From assembly GCA_002722055.1 (NCBI GenBank), contig PBKD01000006.1:108233-172232 (forward strand): a stretch of 64,000 bases of DNA. Direction: 5' to 3'. The translations under genes and the position numbers were made by a program. Position 1 is the first letter of the stretch. Each line of letters begins with the position of its first letter. This stretch comes from Rhodospirillaceae bacterium. GTDB lineage: Bacteria; Pseudomonadota; Alphaproteobacteria; SHVP01. The notes beneath the pieces were generated by a model that searched no databases, was not told the origin of the DNA, and saw only the letters and a program-made list of their open reading frames with translations. This document shows positions 36,144 through 46,099 of the stretch, in pieces.

Positions 36144-38786
36144 TTAAATTTTTCCACAGCAATGTTTATACTTTTTTCCTGAGCCGCATGGGCAAGGTGC
36201 ATTCCTTCCAACTTTTCCCCAATTTTTATTCTCATCTTTTTGACTTAATTTTTGTTGATTTGAATATGTTTCGTCTGTTCTTTCTTGGGTAGTTTTTGTT
36301 TGTTCAGAAATTGTTTCAAGGTTGATTTCAATATTTGAAAGGAACATAACTAAACTTTCCCTAAGTGAAGATAGCATGTTTTCAAACATACCAAAAGCCT
36401 CAGACTTGTATTCATTTAGAGGGTCTTTTTGACCATAAGCTCTAAGGCCTATTCCTTGCCGAAGGTGGTCAAGACCCAACAAATGATCTTTCCAATGCTG
36501 GTCTAATACTTGTAGTGTTAAGTTTTTTTCAACCATATTCCATACTTCTTTTCCGTACTTATCGATTTTTTGTAACATATAACGATCTGAGTGATCTTTG
36601 ACTCTTTCTCTGATTTCTTTTTCTGCAATACCTTCTTCTTTTGCCCAATCGATAATTGGCAAATCAACTCCAAAAATTTTTTTTATTTCAGTTGATAGTT
36701 CTGAGATTTTCCATTCTTCTGCAAAAGCTTTCTCGGGTATATGTTTGTCTATGACGCCATCTAAAACTTCCTCACGCATATCTCCTACAATTTCTGAGAC
36801 ATTATCCGCTTTCATTATTTCTCTTCTTTGTTCATATATAACCTTCCTTTGATCATTCATTACATCGTCAAATTTTAATAAATTTTTTCTAATATCATAA
36901 TTTCTTGCTTCAACTTTTTGTTGAGCTTTTTGTATTGCTTTATTTACCCATGGATGAACAATTGCCTCATTATCTTTTAACCCTAATTTTTTAAGCATTC
37001 CATCCATACGTTCAGAGCCAAAAATTCTCATAAGATCATCCTCTAAAGATAAATAAAAATTTGATTTACCTGGATCACCCTGTCTACCCGCTCTTCCTCT
37101 TAGTTGATTATCAATTCTTCTACTCTCATGTCTCTCTGTTGCAATAATCGCAAGTCCTCCAAGATCAATAACTTTTTCTTTCTCTGTTTCAAAATCTCTT
37201 TTGATTTTATTTTTATCTAGAGAAACTTTATTTTTGTTATTTTTTATTTGCTCATCTATTATCATTTCTGAGTTTCCGCCAAGTTTTATATCAGTTCCTC
37301 TTCCTGCCATATTTGTTGCAATTGTTACAGCTTGAACCCTTCCTGCCTGAGCAATAATTTGCGCTTCCTGAGCATGATATCTGGCATTTAGCACTCTGTG
37401 ATTAATTTTATTTTTCTTAAGGATTTTTGATAGTTCTTCTGATTTTTCGATTGATACAGTACCAACTAAAACTGGTTGACCACTGTTAATACATTCTTTT
37501 ATATTTTTAATTATTGCGTTAATTTTCTCGTTATTTGTTCTGTATATTTCGTCATCTTCATCGACTCTAATTATTGGTTTATTTGTTGGCATTTCGACTA
37601 CATTTAAATTATATATATCATTAAACTCTTCTGCTTCTGTAATAGCTGTACCAGTCATTCCTGCTAACTTAGGGTACATTCTAAAATAATTTTGAAATGT
37701 AATTGAAGCCAGTGTTTGATTTTCTTGTTGAATAGTAACTTTTTCTTTTGACTCTAGAGCTTGGTGTAATCCTTCAGAGTATCTTCTTCCTTCCAGGGCC
37801 CTACCTGTAAACTCATCTATAATGACGACATTATCATTTTTAACAATATAATCCCTATCTTTCTGAAACATTTGATGGGCTCTTAGTGCTTGATTAGCAT
37901 GATGTACAATGGAAACATTATCTATATCATAGAGGCTTTCACCTTTTAAAAGCCCTGCTTTGGCAAGTAATGTTTCAAGTGTTTCTACACCTGAGTCAGT
38001 AAGATTTATACTTTTTGTTTTTTCATCTTTTTCATAGTCTTGATCATTTAGTTCAGGAATCAATTTATTAAGCGCTTTATATAAGTCAGAGCTTTGTTCT
38101 CCTGGACCAGAAATAATCAATGGTGTTCGAGCTTCGTCAATTAAAATAGAATCTACTTCATCAATGATAGCGTAATTGAAAGGTCTTTGTACCATTGACT
38201 CAAGATCATATTTCATATTATCTCTTAGATAATCAAAGCCTAATTCATTATTTGTTGAATATGTTACATCACACAAATACTGTTGTCTTCTTTGATCGTC
38301 TTCAATTCCAGGTGTGATGCAGCCAACACTTAGCCCTAAAAAATTGTAAATTTCTCCCATCCACTCTGAATCCCTTTTTGCTAAATAGTCATTTACTGTA
38401 ACAACATGGACTCCTTTGCCGCTTAAAGAATTAAGATATACTGCTAAGGTTGAAACTAAGGTTTTTCCTTCTCCAGTTTTCATCTCAGCGATATTACCTT
38501 TATGCAATACTATTCCACCTAATAATTGAACATCGTAGTGTCTTTCATTAAGGGTTCTTTTTGATGCTTCTCTTACAACTGCGTATGCCTCGACTAACAA
38601 ATCATCAAGTTTAGAGCCATTGCTTAATCTTTTTTTAAATTCAAGAGTTTTGCTTTTAATTTCTTCATCACTAAGCTTTTGTATACCTGATTCAATCTTA
38701 TTTATATTGTCAACGATACCTTGTATATCTCTAATTATTCTATCATTAGAAGTACCAAAAATTTTCTTTGCGAAATTAGTAATCAT
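36144..38786 (-). CDS. secA: Preprotein translocase ATPase SecA
   Basis: Motor that pushes unfolded preproteins through SecYEG. 880 residues with Walker A GEGKT in [32 protein letters not shown], the PPXD region, second nucleotide-binding domain ([28 protein letters not shown]) and the C-terminal zinc SEC-C tail [14 protein letters not shown], which binds SecB and lipids. It converges with accA (4-base gap) and is divergent from the parvulin gene, an arrangement also seen elsewhere in alphaproteobacteria. Confidence 0.98.
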   Translation of the reverse strand: MITNFAKKIFGTSNDRIIRDIQGIVDNINKIESGIQKLSDEEIKSKTLEFKKRLSNGSKLDDLLVEAYAVVREASKRTLNERHYDVQLLGGIVLHKGNIAEMKTGEGKTLVSTLAVYLNSLSGKGVHVVTVNDYLAKRDSEWMGEIYNFLGLSVGCITPGIEDDQRRQQYLCDVTYSTNNELGFDYLRDNMKYDLESMVQRPFNYAIIDEVDSILIDEARTPLIISGPGEQSSDLYKALNKLIPELNDQDYEKDEKTKSINLTDSGVETLETLLAKAGLLKGESLYDIDNVSIVHHANQALRAHQMFQKDRDYIVKNDNVVIIDEFTGRALEGRRYSEGLHQALESKEKVTIQQENQTLASITFQNYFRMYPKLAGMTGTAITEAEEFNDIYNLNVVEMPTNKPIIRVDEDDEIYRTNNEKINAIIKNIKECINSGQPVLVGTVSIEKSEELSKILKKNKINHRVLNARYHAQEAQIIAQAGRVQAVTIATNMAGRGTDIKLGGNSEMIIDEQIKNNKNKVSLDKNKIKRDFETEKEKVIDLGGLAIIATERHESRRIDNQLRGRAGRQGDPGKSNFYLSLEDDLMRIFGSERMDGMLKKLGLKDNEAIVHPWVNKAIQKAQQKVEARNYDIRKNLLKFDDVMNDQRKVIYEQRREIMKADNVSEIVGDMREEVLDGVIDKHIPEKAFAEEWKISELSTEIKKIFGVDLPIIDWAKEEGIAEKEIRERVKDHSDRYMLQKIDKYGKEVWNMVEKNLTLQVLDQHWKDHLLGLDHLRQGIGLRAYGQKDPLNEYKSEAFGMFENMLSSLRESLVMFLSNIEINLETISEQTKTTQERTDETYSNQQKLSQKDENKNWGKVGRNAPCPCGSGKKYKHCCGKI

Positions 38787-38928
38787 AAAAACATCCTAAA
38801 AACTCATCTAGTCTATATTATTAAGTAAGATAATTATTTAAACATTACTTTCTTAATAAATATATTGTTATATAATAATAAAAATAGATATTTAGTATAG
38901 ATAGTATAATTAGGAAAGAAAAAAAACA

Positions 38929-39783
38929 ATGCCATTGGTAAGTATAGCTAATTCATGCAAATTTTATAGAGAGCTATTCTTATATCTATCTATAATTATA
39001 TCAATCTCAAGCTATTTTTCATCAGAATCATTTAGTAGTGATAAAATTATTGCAATGGTTGGTGGTGAAGAGATTAAATTAAATGAGGTAGAGATATTAA
39101 TGAAAAACTTGTCTGGTCAGGCTTTATCTATGCCAAAAGATCAATTACGCCAAATAGTATTAAAACAGTTAATTAATAATAAGATTATTGCAAATTTAGC
39201 AAGGACTAAGAATTATAATAAGTCTATTGAGTTTCAGGTATTAAAGAGTATATCTGAAGAGAGGATCTTGCACGATATATATATTAAAGAGGAGATAAAT
39301 AAAAGACTTAATAAAAAACTATTAGACCAAAAATATAATAATTTTGTAATTGAATTTAGTGATAAAGTAGAAGTTAGGGCAAGGCATATATTATTAAGTT
39401 CTAAAGAGGATGCTGTCAGAGTTATTAACAATTTGAAGTTAGGTGAAAGTTTTTCAGATTTAGCGAAGAAGAATTCTATTGGCCCATCAGCGAATTTAGG
39501 AGGCGATTTAGGTTACTTTTCAAAAGATGTTATGGTTAAAGAATTTGCTGAAGCTGTATTTAGTTTAAAGATTGGTGAAGTTTCAAGCCCAGTAAAGACA
39601 AAATTTGGTTGGCATGTCATTAAATTGATAGATAAAAGAAAAATTTATCCACCTAAATTAGAAGAAGTTCAAGAGAAGTTAATTGAGAATTTAAAAGAAG
39701 AATTATATCAAGAAATAATATTTATAGGAAAAAGAAAATATAAAGTAATTATCATTGATAAGGAAAAGTTTGCATATGATTAA
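38929..39783 (+). CDS. Periplasmic parvulin-type peptidyl-prolyl isomerase
   Basis: A 284-residue PpiC/SurA-type foldase. An N-terminal hydrophobic segment (about 13-30) acts as signal or anchor; a SurA-like helical chaperone part follows (NEVEILMKNLSGQALSMPKDQLRQ), then the parvulin domain: VRARHILLSSKEDAVRVINNL, FSDLAKKNSIGPSANLGGDLGYF and KFGWHVIKLIDKR. Its genes overlap: the stop lies 8 bases inside argJ. It is divergent from secA, so secretion ATPase and a post-translocation foldase share one intergenic region. Confidence 0.93.
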   Translation: MPLVSIANSCKFYRELFLYLSIIISISSYFSSESFSSDKIIAMVGGEEIKLNEVEILMKNLSGQALSMPKDQLRQIVLKQLINNKIIANLARTKNYNKSIEFQVLKSISEERILHDIYIKEEINKRLNKKLLDQKYNNFVIEFSDKVEVRARHILLSSKEDAVRVINNLKLGESFSDLAKKNSIGPSANLGGDLGYFSKDVMVKEFAEAVFSLKIGEVSSPVKTKFGWHVIKLIDKRKIYPPKLEEVQEKLIENLKEELYQEIIFIGKRKYKVIIIDKEKFAYD

Positions 39784-41014
39784 AATAAATTTTAACTCTC
39801 CATTCACACCATTGAATTACCCAAATTTACCTGAAGTGAACGGTGTTAGGCATGCAACAATTTGTTCTAATATCAAAGAGTCAGATTTAGACTTAGCTAT
39901 AATTATTTTTGATGAATTAGCAAATGTTGCAGGTGTTTTTACTAATTCAGAGACATGTTCGGCTCCAGTATCTTGGTGTAGGAGTATAATTAACAATGGA
40001 GTTGCAAAAGCCTTGATAGTTAATTCAGGTAACGCAAATGCATTTACGGGCTATTCTGGAGGAAAAAACGTTACTGCAAAAACAGCTTTAATTTCAAACC
40101 TTCTGGGTTGTAGGGCTGATCAAGTTTTTGTTGCTTCAACTGGTGTTATCGGAGAACAATTGCCTATTGGAAAAATATTAGATTCTATCCCAAAATTAAT
40201 TAATAATACTGATGACAAAAATTGGATCAATATAGCTCAAGCTATAACGACTACTGACACTTATCCAAAACTATTTTCAAAAAAATTTAAAATAGAAAAT
40301 AAAGAGTATATTTTAAATGGCGTTGCTAAGGGTTCTGGCATGATTTGTCCAAATATGGCTACTTTACTTGGATTTTTTTTCACAGATGCAGATATTCCAT
40401 CAAGAGTTTTGGACTTTCATTTAAAGAAAATAAATGAAGTAACTTTCAATGCCATAACAGTTGATGGGGATTCATCTACATCTGATACATTACTATTGTT
40501 TTCAACAGGTCAAGGTCCTTCTCATAGTGATATTGAAGATGAGTTAGATCCTAAATTAGATGATTTTATTATAGCTTTAAAAGAATTAATGCTTAATTTA
40601 TGTCATCAAGTTGTAAAAGATGGAGAAGGAGCAAAAAAATTTATTACTATTGAAGTAATAAACGCATTAACAGATGAATCTGCAAAAATCATTGCAAATA
40701 CTATAGCTAAATCTCCTTTAGTGAAAACTGCTATTGCAGGAGAAGACCCTAACTGGGGAAGAATTATTATGGCATTGGGCAATACCGAACAAAAAATAGA
40801 TAAAAATAAGTTAAAAATTTATTTCGGTGATATGTTAGTTGCAAAAAATGGAAGTGTCAGTGAAGATTATGTTGAGGAAGTAGCAGCAAAATACCTTAAG
40901 AATAGAGAAATATCTATTAAGGTTGATGTTGGATACGGAAATGGGTGCTTTACTGTTTGGACATGTGATTTAACTGAACAATATATTAAAATTAACTCTG
41001 ATTACCGATCATGA
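39776..41014 (+). CDS. argJ: Bifunctional glutamate N-acetyltransferase/amino-acid acetyltransferase ArgJ
   Basis: Recycles the acetyl group in arginine biosynthesis, moving it from N-acetylornithine to glutamate. From ATG 39776 the product has 412 residues. The autocleavage site is in GSGMICPNMATLL, with the Thr becoming the nucleophile of the beta chain. Other family segments are NSGNANAFTGYSG, ASTGVIGEQLP, VDGDSSTSDTL and AGEDPNWGRIIMALG. The ORF-track start at 39755 adds seven residues deep inside the preceding gene; 39776 has AAGGAAAAG upstream and matches family N-termini. Confidence 0.96.
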   Translation: MIKINFNSPFTPLNYPNLPEVNGVRHATICSNIKESDLDLAIIIFDELANVAGVFTNSETCSAPVSWCRSIINNGVAKALIVNSGNANAFTGYSGGKNVTAKTALISNLLGCRADQVFVASTGVIGEQLPIGKILDSIPKLINNTDDKNWINIAQAITTTDTYPKLFSKKFKIENKEYILNGVAKGSGMICPNMATLLGFFFTDADIPSRVLDFHLKKINEVTFNAITVDGDSSTSDTLLLFSTGQGPSHSDIEDELDPKLDDFIIALKELMLNLCHQVVKDGEGAKKFITIEVINALTDESAKIIANTIAKSPLVKTAIAGEDPNWGRIIMALGNTEQKIDKNKLKIYFGDMLVAKNGSVSEDYVEEVAAKYLKNREISIKVDVGYGNGCFTVWTCDLTEQYIKINSDYRS

Positions 41015-41036
41015 AAATACTAAGTGGAAATTTATT

Positions 41037-41438
41037 TTGTTAAAAAGAATAGATGTGGTCGTATTAGCTCTTTTAGATTCAGATAACCGGATATTAATTT
41101 CAAAAAGATTAGCGAATAAGCCTATGGGAGGAATGTGGGAATTTCCTGGAGGAAAAATAGAACCTGGTGAAAGCCCCGAAGGGGCGTTAATAAGAGAGAT
41201 TAAAGAGGAGCTATCAATAAGTATAAGCGAAAGTTGTCTAGCCCCATTAACATTCTCAGCAGTCGCATATGATTCTAATCATTTTCTCATTCTTATGTAC
41301 GTCTGTAGAGTTTGGGAAGGTACAATAAATGCAAGAGTTTCATCTGAAATTAAATGGGTTGAAAAATTTGACTTAGGAAAATACAAAATGCCACCAGGGA
41401 ATGAGAGTCTTGTTGGTATGGTTATTGACTACCTCTAG
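41037..41438 (+). CDS. mutT: Nudix hydrolase MutT (8-oxo-dGTP diphosphatase)
   Basis: Cleans oxidised nucleotides from the pool. 133 residues with a complete Nudix box, GGKIEPGESPEGALIREIKEEL, preceded by the MutT-typical GGMWEFPGG. The start is TTG; no in-frame ATG lies upstream before a stop. It follows argJ after 22 bases, and argJ-mutT adjacency is common in alphaproteobacteria. Confidence 0.95.
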   Translation: MLKRIDVVVLALLDSDNRILISKRLANKPMGGMWEFPGGKIEPGESPEGALIREIKEELSISISESCLAPLTFSAVAYDSNHFLILMYVCRVWEGTINARVSSEIKWVEKFDLGKYKMPPGNESLVGMVIDYL

Positions 41439-41439
41439 T

Positions 41440-42291
41440 CTATTTTAGTATTTTTGATAAAGAAACTTTTCCTGATCCAGGTTTAAGTGGTTTTTGTTGT
41501 GAAGTATGATACTTCCATCCAGATAAGTAAACTACATCAAAAGTTGCTATAACTTTGTTATTATCGGAAAATTTTTTTTCATAAATTTCCATAGCTTTTC
41601 TTAGAATATCTTTTCTCAGAAAACTCTTTTGTCTACTCGATAGTATATTTGTTTCACCCATAGATCTTAATTCATTTAATAAGTCTATTGGGTTATTATA
41701 TTTTATCTGAATTTTATCTAAGTCCGAAACGCAGAGATTAAATCCAGTTCTTTGAAGTAGATCTCCTGATGTTTTAATATCAATAAAAGGAGACACTCTC
41801 TGAAATGATTTTCCAATTATTTCATTTTCAGCCAATTTAAATGACTCTTTTAACTCTATAAGAGTATTTTCTCCAAATAAAGAAGCTAAAAAAAACCCAT
41901 CAGGTTTTAATGTCTGATTTATTTGATATAAAATACCAACTAAGTCATTAGCCCAGTGAAAGGTCAGATTACTTATTACTAAATCAATTGTATTATGCGC
42001 AACTGGAATATACTCTTGATTTATTTCTATGTCGCCATTAATACCTAAAGAAATTAGATTATTAATCTTTTTTGATGAAAAAAAATTATTTTCAACTAGT
42101 ATATTTTTAATTATCTTAGGCTTATTTGTTATCTCTATTACCTTATCAAAATCTCTATTTACATCATTAATTTTGCTCACAAGCCTCTGGCCAATTTCTT
42201 TAAAAAGGAAATTATCATAATTTTTTTTTAAATTTGACTTTTTTTGACGAAGTCTTAGTTTTTTTAAATCAAATATATTATGGTTGTTCAT
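41440..42291 (-). CDS. NDUFAF5/BioC-like methyltransferase-fold protein with degenerate SAM motif
   Basis: A 283-residue protein resembling the alphaproteobacterial homologue of NDUFAF5. The N-terminal LKKLRLRQKKS, the middle NTIDLVISNLTFHWANDLVGILYQINQTLKPDGFFLASL, and FQRVSPFIDIKTSGDLLQRTGF are strongly typical. The expected SAM-binding motif I (normally ALDLGCHTG-like) reads VIEITNKPK here, lacking the Gly-rich loop, so methyl transfer activity is doubtful. It converges on mutT with a one-base gap and is divergent from grxC. The comF gene that often lies next to it is not seen. Confidence 0.85.
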   Translation of the reverse strand: MNNHNIFDLKKLRLRQKKSNLKKNYDNFLFKEIGQRLVSKINDVNRDFDKVIEITNKPKIIKNILVENNFFSSKKINNLISLGINGDIEINQEYIPVAHNTIDLVISNLTFHWANDLVGILYQINQTLKPDGFFLASLFGENTLIELKESFKLAENEIIGKSFQRVSPFIDIKTSGDLLQRTGFNLCVSDLDKIQIKYNNPIDLLNELRSMGETNILSSRQKSFLRKDILRKAMEIYEKKFSDNNKVIATFDVVYLSGWKYHTSQQKPLKPGSGKVSLSKILK

Positions 42292-42388
42292 GATGTAATA
42301 AGTTACTATATTATCATTAGATCGTAATAGTTAAACATTAATAAAATTAATACTTAATTTTATAGCGAGATTATGAATAGAGATAATT

Positions 42389-42658
42389 ATGGCAAAAGTT
42401 GAAATTTATACAACATTTTTATGTGGATACTGCTCAAATGCAAAAAATTTATTAAATAAAAAAGGAATTAATTATAACGAAATAGATGTTTCGTATAACT
42501 TAGAAGAAAGAAAAATAATGGAGAATAGAGCCTCAGGAAAAAGCACAGTTCCGCAGATATTCATTAACGGAAACTCAATAGGTGGTTTTGATGAGTTAGT
42601 TGAATTAAATAATCAATCTCTTCTTGAAGATTTAGATGCAAATTTTTTGGAAAAATAG
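42389..42658 (+). CDS. grxC: Glutaredoxin 3
   Basis: Small dithiol oxidoreductase, 89 residues. Active site CGYC in TTFLCGYCSNAKNLL, cis-Pro segment STVPQIFINGNSIGGFDEL for glutathione binding. It is followed without a gap by the nitrilase-family gene, whose GTG start begins right after the grxC stop. Confidence 0.96.
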   Translation: MAKVEIYTTFLCGYCSNAKNLLNKKGINYNEIDVSYNLEERKIMENRASGKSTVPQIFINGNSIGGFDELVELNNQSLLEDLDANFLEK

Positions 42659-43480
42659 GTGTTTAGAATATCTTGTATTCAGATGAACTCTAATGATGTT
42701 CTTAGAGATAATATGGATAAAGCTCTAGACTTATCTTGTGATGCCATAGATTATGGTTCGGATTTAATTTGTTTTCCAGAGAATGTTTTATTGATGCCAT
42801 CTAGCAGAGAAAATCTTTTTTCTAATTCATTTATTGAGAATCAAAACCCATGTGTTCAATTCTTCATTAACATTGCTAAAAAAAATAATATTTGGGTTTT
42901 GGCTGGGTCAATATCTATAAAAACTAATGATGATAAATTATTTAATAGATCTTATTTAATTAATAATATTGGTGATATTATAGGATTCTATGATAAAATC
43001 CATTTGTTTGATGTTTCAATTCCTGATGGATCTAGCTATAAAGAATCAGACAAATATTTGCCCGGGACTGATGCTCGTATATTTCAAACAACTCTAGCAA
43101 AATTTGGATTAACTATATGTTATGATATACGCTTTCCTAGTTTATATAGAGATATAGCAAAAAATGGAGCAAATGTGATTTTTGTTCCGTCAGCATTTAC
43201 AGAATTTACTGGTAAATTACACTGGCATGTTTTATTAAGGGCAAGAGCTATCGAAACTGGATCTTATATTGTTGCGCCTGCTCAGACTGGAGTACATGTT
43301 GGAGGTAGGAAAACATTTGGTCATTCTATTGTGGTTGCGCCAGATGGTTCTATATTAAATGATGCTGGCACTGATGAAGGAATAATAAACTGCATAATTG
43401 ATATCAAGACAGTTGATAAATATAGAGAACAAATTCCTAGTTTATTTTTAGATCCTGGGTATGATATAGAGTTAAAATAA
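42659..43480 (+). CDS. Carbon-nitrogen hydrolase (Nit1/deaminated glutathione amidase-like)
   Basis: A 273-residue amidase of the nitrilase superfamily with the catalytic triad Glu in CFPENVLLMP, Lys in YDKIHLFDV and Cys in LTICYDIRFPSLYRDIAKNGANVIFVPSAFT. The downstream RARAIETGSYIVAPAQTG and GHSIVVAPDG strings are typical of Nit1-type enzymes that repair deaminated glutathione. GTG start, directly abutting grxC, which fits a link to glutathione metabolism. The exact substrate is by family analogy. Confidence 0.92.
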   Translation: MFRISCIQMNSNDVLRDNMDKALDLSCDAIDYGSDLICFPENVLLMPSSRENLFSNSFIENQNPCVQFFINIAKKNNIWVLAGSISIKTNDDKLFNRSYLINNIGDIIGFYDKIHLFDVSIPDGSSYKESDKYLPGTDARIFQTTLAKFGLTICYDIRFPSLYRDIAKNGANVIFVPSAFTEFTGKLHWHVLLRARAIETGSYIVAPAQTGVHVGGRKTFGHSIVVAPDGSILNDAGTDEGIINCIIDIKTVDKYREQIPSLFLDPGYDIELK

Positions 43481-43570
43481 ATAATTTCAATTAATTAAAC
43501 TTCTTAACAGGCTTGATTTTTTTTAATTATATAACTAAATACATGGTATTATTTTGTTTGGTGATTAAAT

Positions 43571-44035
43571 ATGATTTCTTTTGATTTAATTTGTGAAAAT
43601 GGCCATACATTCGAGGGATGGTTTTCTAACAGTAAAGATTTTGAAAAACAGTCTAAGGCTAAATCTATAGAATGCCCCTTCTGCTCAAATAATAAAGTTC
43701 AAAAGGCTTTAATGGCTCCAAATGTTTCGACAAAAAATAATAACGCTAATGATGCATCTTCTACTTTGAGCAAAAACAAAACATCAAATTTTACTAAAGG
43801 GAACATGCATAATTCTCCTGAAGTTACAACAGCATTTAAAAAATTGAGGAAAGCAGTTGAAGAAAACTGTGAATATGTTGGAAATAATTTTGCTGAAGAA
43901 GCTAGAAAAATTTCATATGGAGAGTCCGAGTCAAGGGGTATCTATGGAGAAACTTCAGCGGAGGAAGCAAAAGAGCTTTATGATGAAGGGATTGAATTTG
44001 GTGTGCTACCATGGTCGAATAGAAATGATGCTTAG
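43571..44035 (+). CDS. DUF1178 family protein
   Basis: A 154-residue protein with the DUF1178 pattern: N-terminal MISFDLICENGHTFEGWF, a CPFC pair (with the first Cys in CENGH, a possible zinc ribbon-like site), the conserved HNSPEVTTAFKKLRKAVEENCEYVG and the C-terminal EEAKELYDEGIEFGVLPW. It is always found near nit and grxC in alphaproteobacteria to my knowledge; function unknown. Confidence 0.9.
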   Translation: MISFDLICENGHTFEGWFSNSKDFEKQSKAKSIECPFCSNNKVQKALMAPNVSTKNNNANDASSTLSKNKTSNFTKGNMHNSPEVTTAFKKLRKAVEENCEYVGNNFAEEARKISYGESESRGIYGETSAEEAKELYDEGIEFGVLPWSNRNDA

Positions 44036-44036
44036 T

Positions 44037-44783
44037 TTATAATTTTCTTTTATTTAGATTTCCAATATAATTTACAGACAGGTCAGAAGTGATAGACCAG
44101 TTATCTTTAATGGGATTGTATGTTATTCCCCTGAAGTCTATATTAATAAAACCAGAGTTTGAACAGTAGTTTCTCAATTCAGATGGTTTAACAAATTTAT
44201 TCCAATCATGCGTTCCTTTTGGAAGCCATCTCAAAATATACTCAGCACCAATTATTGCAAAAAAATAAGATTTTATAGTTCTATTCAAAGTTGCAATAAA
44301 CATTATTCCTCCAGGTTTAATTAGAGAGTAACAGGATGAAATAAATGTCTCTATATTTGATACATGTTCAACAACCTCCATATTAAGTATTACATCAAAT
44401 TTTTCACCCCACTCAACCAGTTGTTCTGCGCTAGAATTTATGTAATCTATTTTTAGTTTGCTTTGGTTAGAATGAGTTTTAGCTATTTTTATGTTTTTTT
44501 CTGATGGGTCCACCCCAACTACCTTACCTCCTAGTCTTGCCATTGGCTCAGAGAGAATACCTCCACCGCAACCAATATCGAGAATTCTTAGATTTTTGAA
44601 AGGTTTTGGATCTTTCGTATCAATATTGTAATAGCTTGTCAGCTTATTTTTTATATAGAGGATTCTTGCTGGGTTTAGGTTATGCAGTGGTTTGAAGGGC
44701 CCATATGGATCCCACCACTTATCAGCTATTGAGCTAAAGTTACTAATTTCGTTTTCATCGATTGTATTGTTATTCATTTCCAT
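44037..44783 (-). CDS. ubiG: Ubiquinone biosynthesis O-methyltransferase UbiG
   Basis: Performs both O-methylations in ubiquinone synthesis at the inner-membrane face. 248 residues. N-terminal signature FSSIADKWWDPYGPFKPLHNLNPAR, SAM motif ILDIGCGGGILSEPMARLG, and MEVVEHVSN. The sequence RTIKSYFFAIIGAEYILRWLPKGTHDWNKFVKPSEL is specific to UbiG. It converges on the DUF1178 gene with a one-base gap and is divergent from lysC, as in many relatives. Confidence 0.96.
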   Translation of the reverse strand: MEMNNNTIDENEISNFSSIADKWWDPYGPFKPLHNLNPARILYIKNKLTSYYNIDTKDPKPFKNLRILDIGCGGGILSEPMARLGGKVVGVDPSEKNIKIAKTHSNQSKLKIDYINSSAEQLVEWGEKFDVILNMEVVEHVSNIETFISSCYSLIKPGGIMFIATLNRTIKSYFFAIIGAEYILRWLPKGTHDWNKFVKPSELRNYCSNSGFINIDFRGITYNPIKDNWSITSDLSVNYIGNLNKRKL

Positions 44784-44878
44784 GATAATTATTATTATTT
44801 AAATATTAAATTAATTGATTATATTCAAAAGAATTAGTTGTTTACAAATTATTTGTTCATTATGTCAGGTCTTAAATT

Positions 44879-46099
44879 ATGTCAAGGTACTTGCTTAAAT
44901 TTGGTGGTACATCGTTAGCAGATATTAACCAAATACAAAATATAGCTTCTAGAATAAAAGTCATTTCAGATCAAGGGCACGAGTTGGCAGTTGTAGTTTC
45001 CGCTATGTCAGGAAAGACAAATGAGTTGATTTCTATGGTTTCAGAGGTTTCTGCTGATTACTGTCCTGAAGAGTATGATGTTATAGTTTCATCAGGAGAA
45101 CAAGTTAGCGCAGGGTTATTGGCAATTTCACTAAAAAAAATTGGTTTAAACTCCCGAAGTTGGCTTGGCTGGCAAATTCCAATAATTACAGAAGGTGTCC
45201 ACTCATTTTCAAGGATTAAAGATATCAATGTAAATGCCATTAATATAACATTAAAAAAAAGAGAAATAGCTGTTATTGCTGGATTCCAAGGTATTTCCTC
45301 ATCAGGTAGAATTACTACTTTAGGTAGGGGAGGTTCTGATACTAGTGCTGTAGCTCTTGCAGCTGCTTTGAAAGCTGATAGGTGTGATATTTATACGGAT
45401 GTAGATGGTGTATATACATCTGATCCAAGACTAGTTCCTAAAGCGAAAAAGCTGAATAAGGTTACCTACGAAGAGATGCTGGAAATGGCATCCCTAGGAG
45501 CCAAAGTATTACAGACTAGATCTGTTGAATTAGCTAAAAATAAAAAAGTTAGATTGCAAGTTTTGTCTAGCTTTAATAATGTTTCAGGCACAATGGTTGT
45601 AGATGAGGATGAGATATTGGAAAAAGAGATTGTTAGTGGCATAGCCTATTCCCCAAATGAAGCAAAAATTACAGTAAGCGGAGTATCTGACAAACCTGGT
45701 ATTGCTGCTAGAATTTTTGGTCCATTAGCTGATTCTGATATAAATGTAGATATGATTGTTCAAAATATTTCCTTAGACAAAAAAACTACAGATTTAACAT
45801 TTACTATTACTAGAAATCAATTGAAACAGGCTATTAATGTTCTTGAAAAAAATAAAGATAATTTAGGGTACGAAAAAATTATTTCTAATGACAAAGTTGT
45901 TAAAGTATCGGTTGTCGGGGTTGGAATGAGAAGTCATCCAGGAGTAGCACAAAAAATGTTTTCTATATTAGGTGAAAAAAATATTAATATTCATGTTATA
46001 TCTACTTCTGAAATTAAAGTAAGCGTACTGATTGATGAAGAGTATACTGAGCTTGCAGTAAGGTCGTTGCATACAGTATATGGTCTAGATGAAAACTAG
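44879..46099 (+). CDS. lysC: Aspartate kinase
   Basis: First step of the lysine, threonine and methionine branch. 406 residues: kinase domain with LLKFGGTSLAD, GRGGSDTSAVALAAAL and YTDVDGVYTSDPRLVPKAKKL, then two ACT regulatory domains (residues about 265-400, VSGVSDKPGIAARIFGPLADSDINVDMI and VGVGMRSHPGVAQKMFSIL), implying feedback control by end products. It is followed by the nitronate monooxygenase gene with a small overlap. Confidence 0.97.
   Translation: MSRYLLKFGGTSLADINQIQNIASRIKVISDQGHELAVVVSAMSGKTNELISMVSEVSADYCPEEYDVIVSSGEQVSAGLLAISLKKIGLNSRSWLGWQIPIITEGVHSFSRIKDINVNAINITLKKREIAVIAGFQGISSSGRITTLGRGGSDTSAVALAAALKADRCDIYTDVDGVYTSDPRLVPKAKKLNKVTYEEMLEMASLGAKVLQTRSVELAKNKKVRLQVLSSFNNVSGTMVVDEDEILEKEIVSGIAYSPNEAKITVSGVSDKPGIAARIFGPLADSDINVDMIVQNISLDKKTTDLTFTITRNQLKQAINVLEKNKDNLGYEKIISNDKVVKVSVVGVGMRSHPGVAQKMFSILGEKNINIHVISTSEIKVSVLIDEEYTELAVRSLHTVYGLDEN

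Noticed and set aside
38819-38858. Inverted repeat TATTAAGTAAG/CTTTCTTAATA between secA and the parvulin gene
   Set aside because: One mismatch, long AT spacer and AT-only composition make it weak evidence for an operator in this genome.
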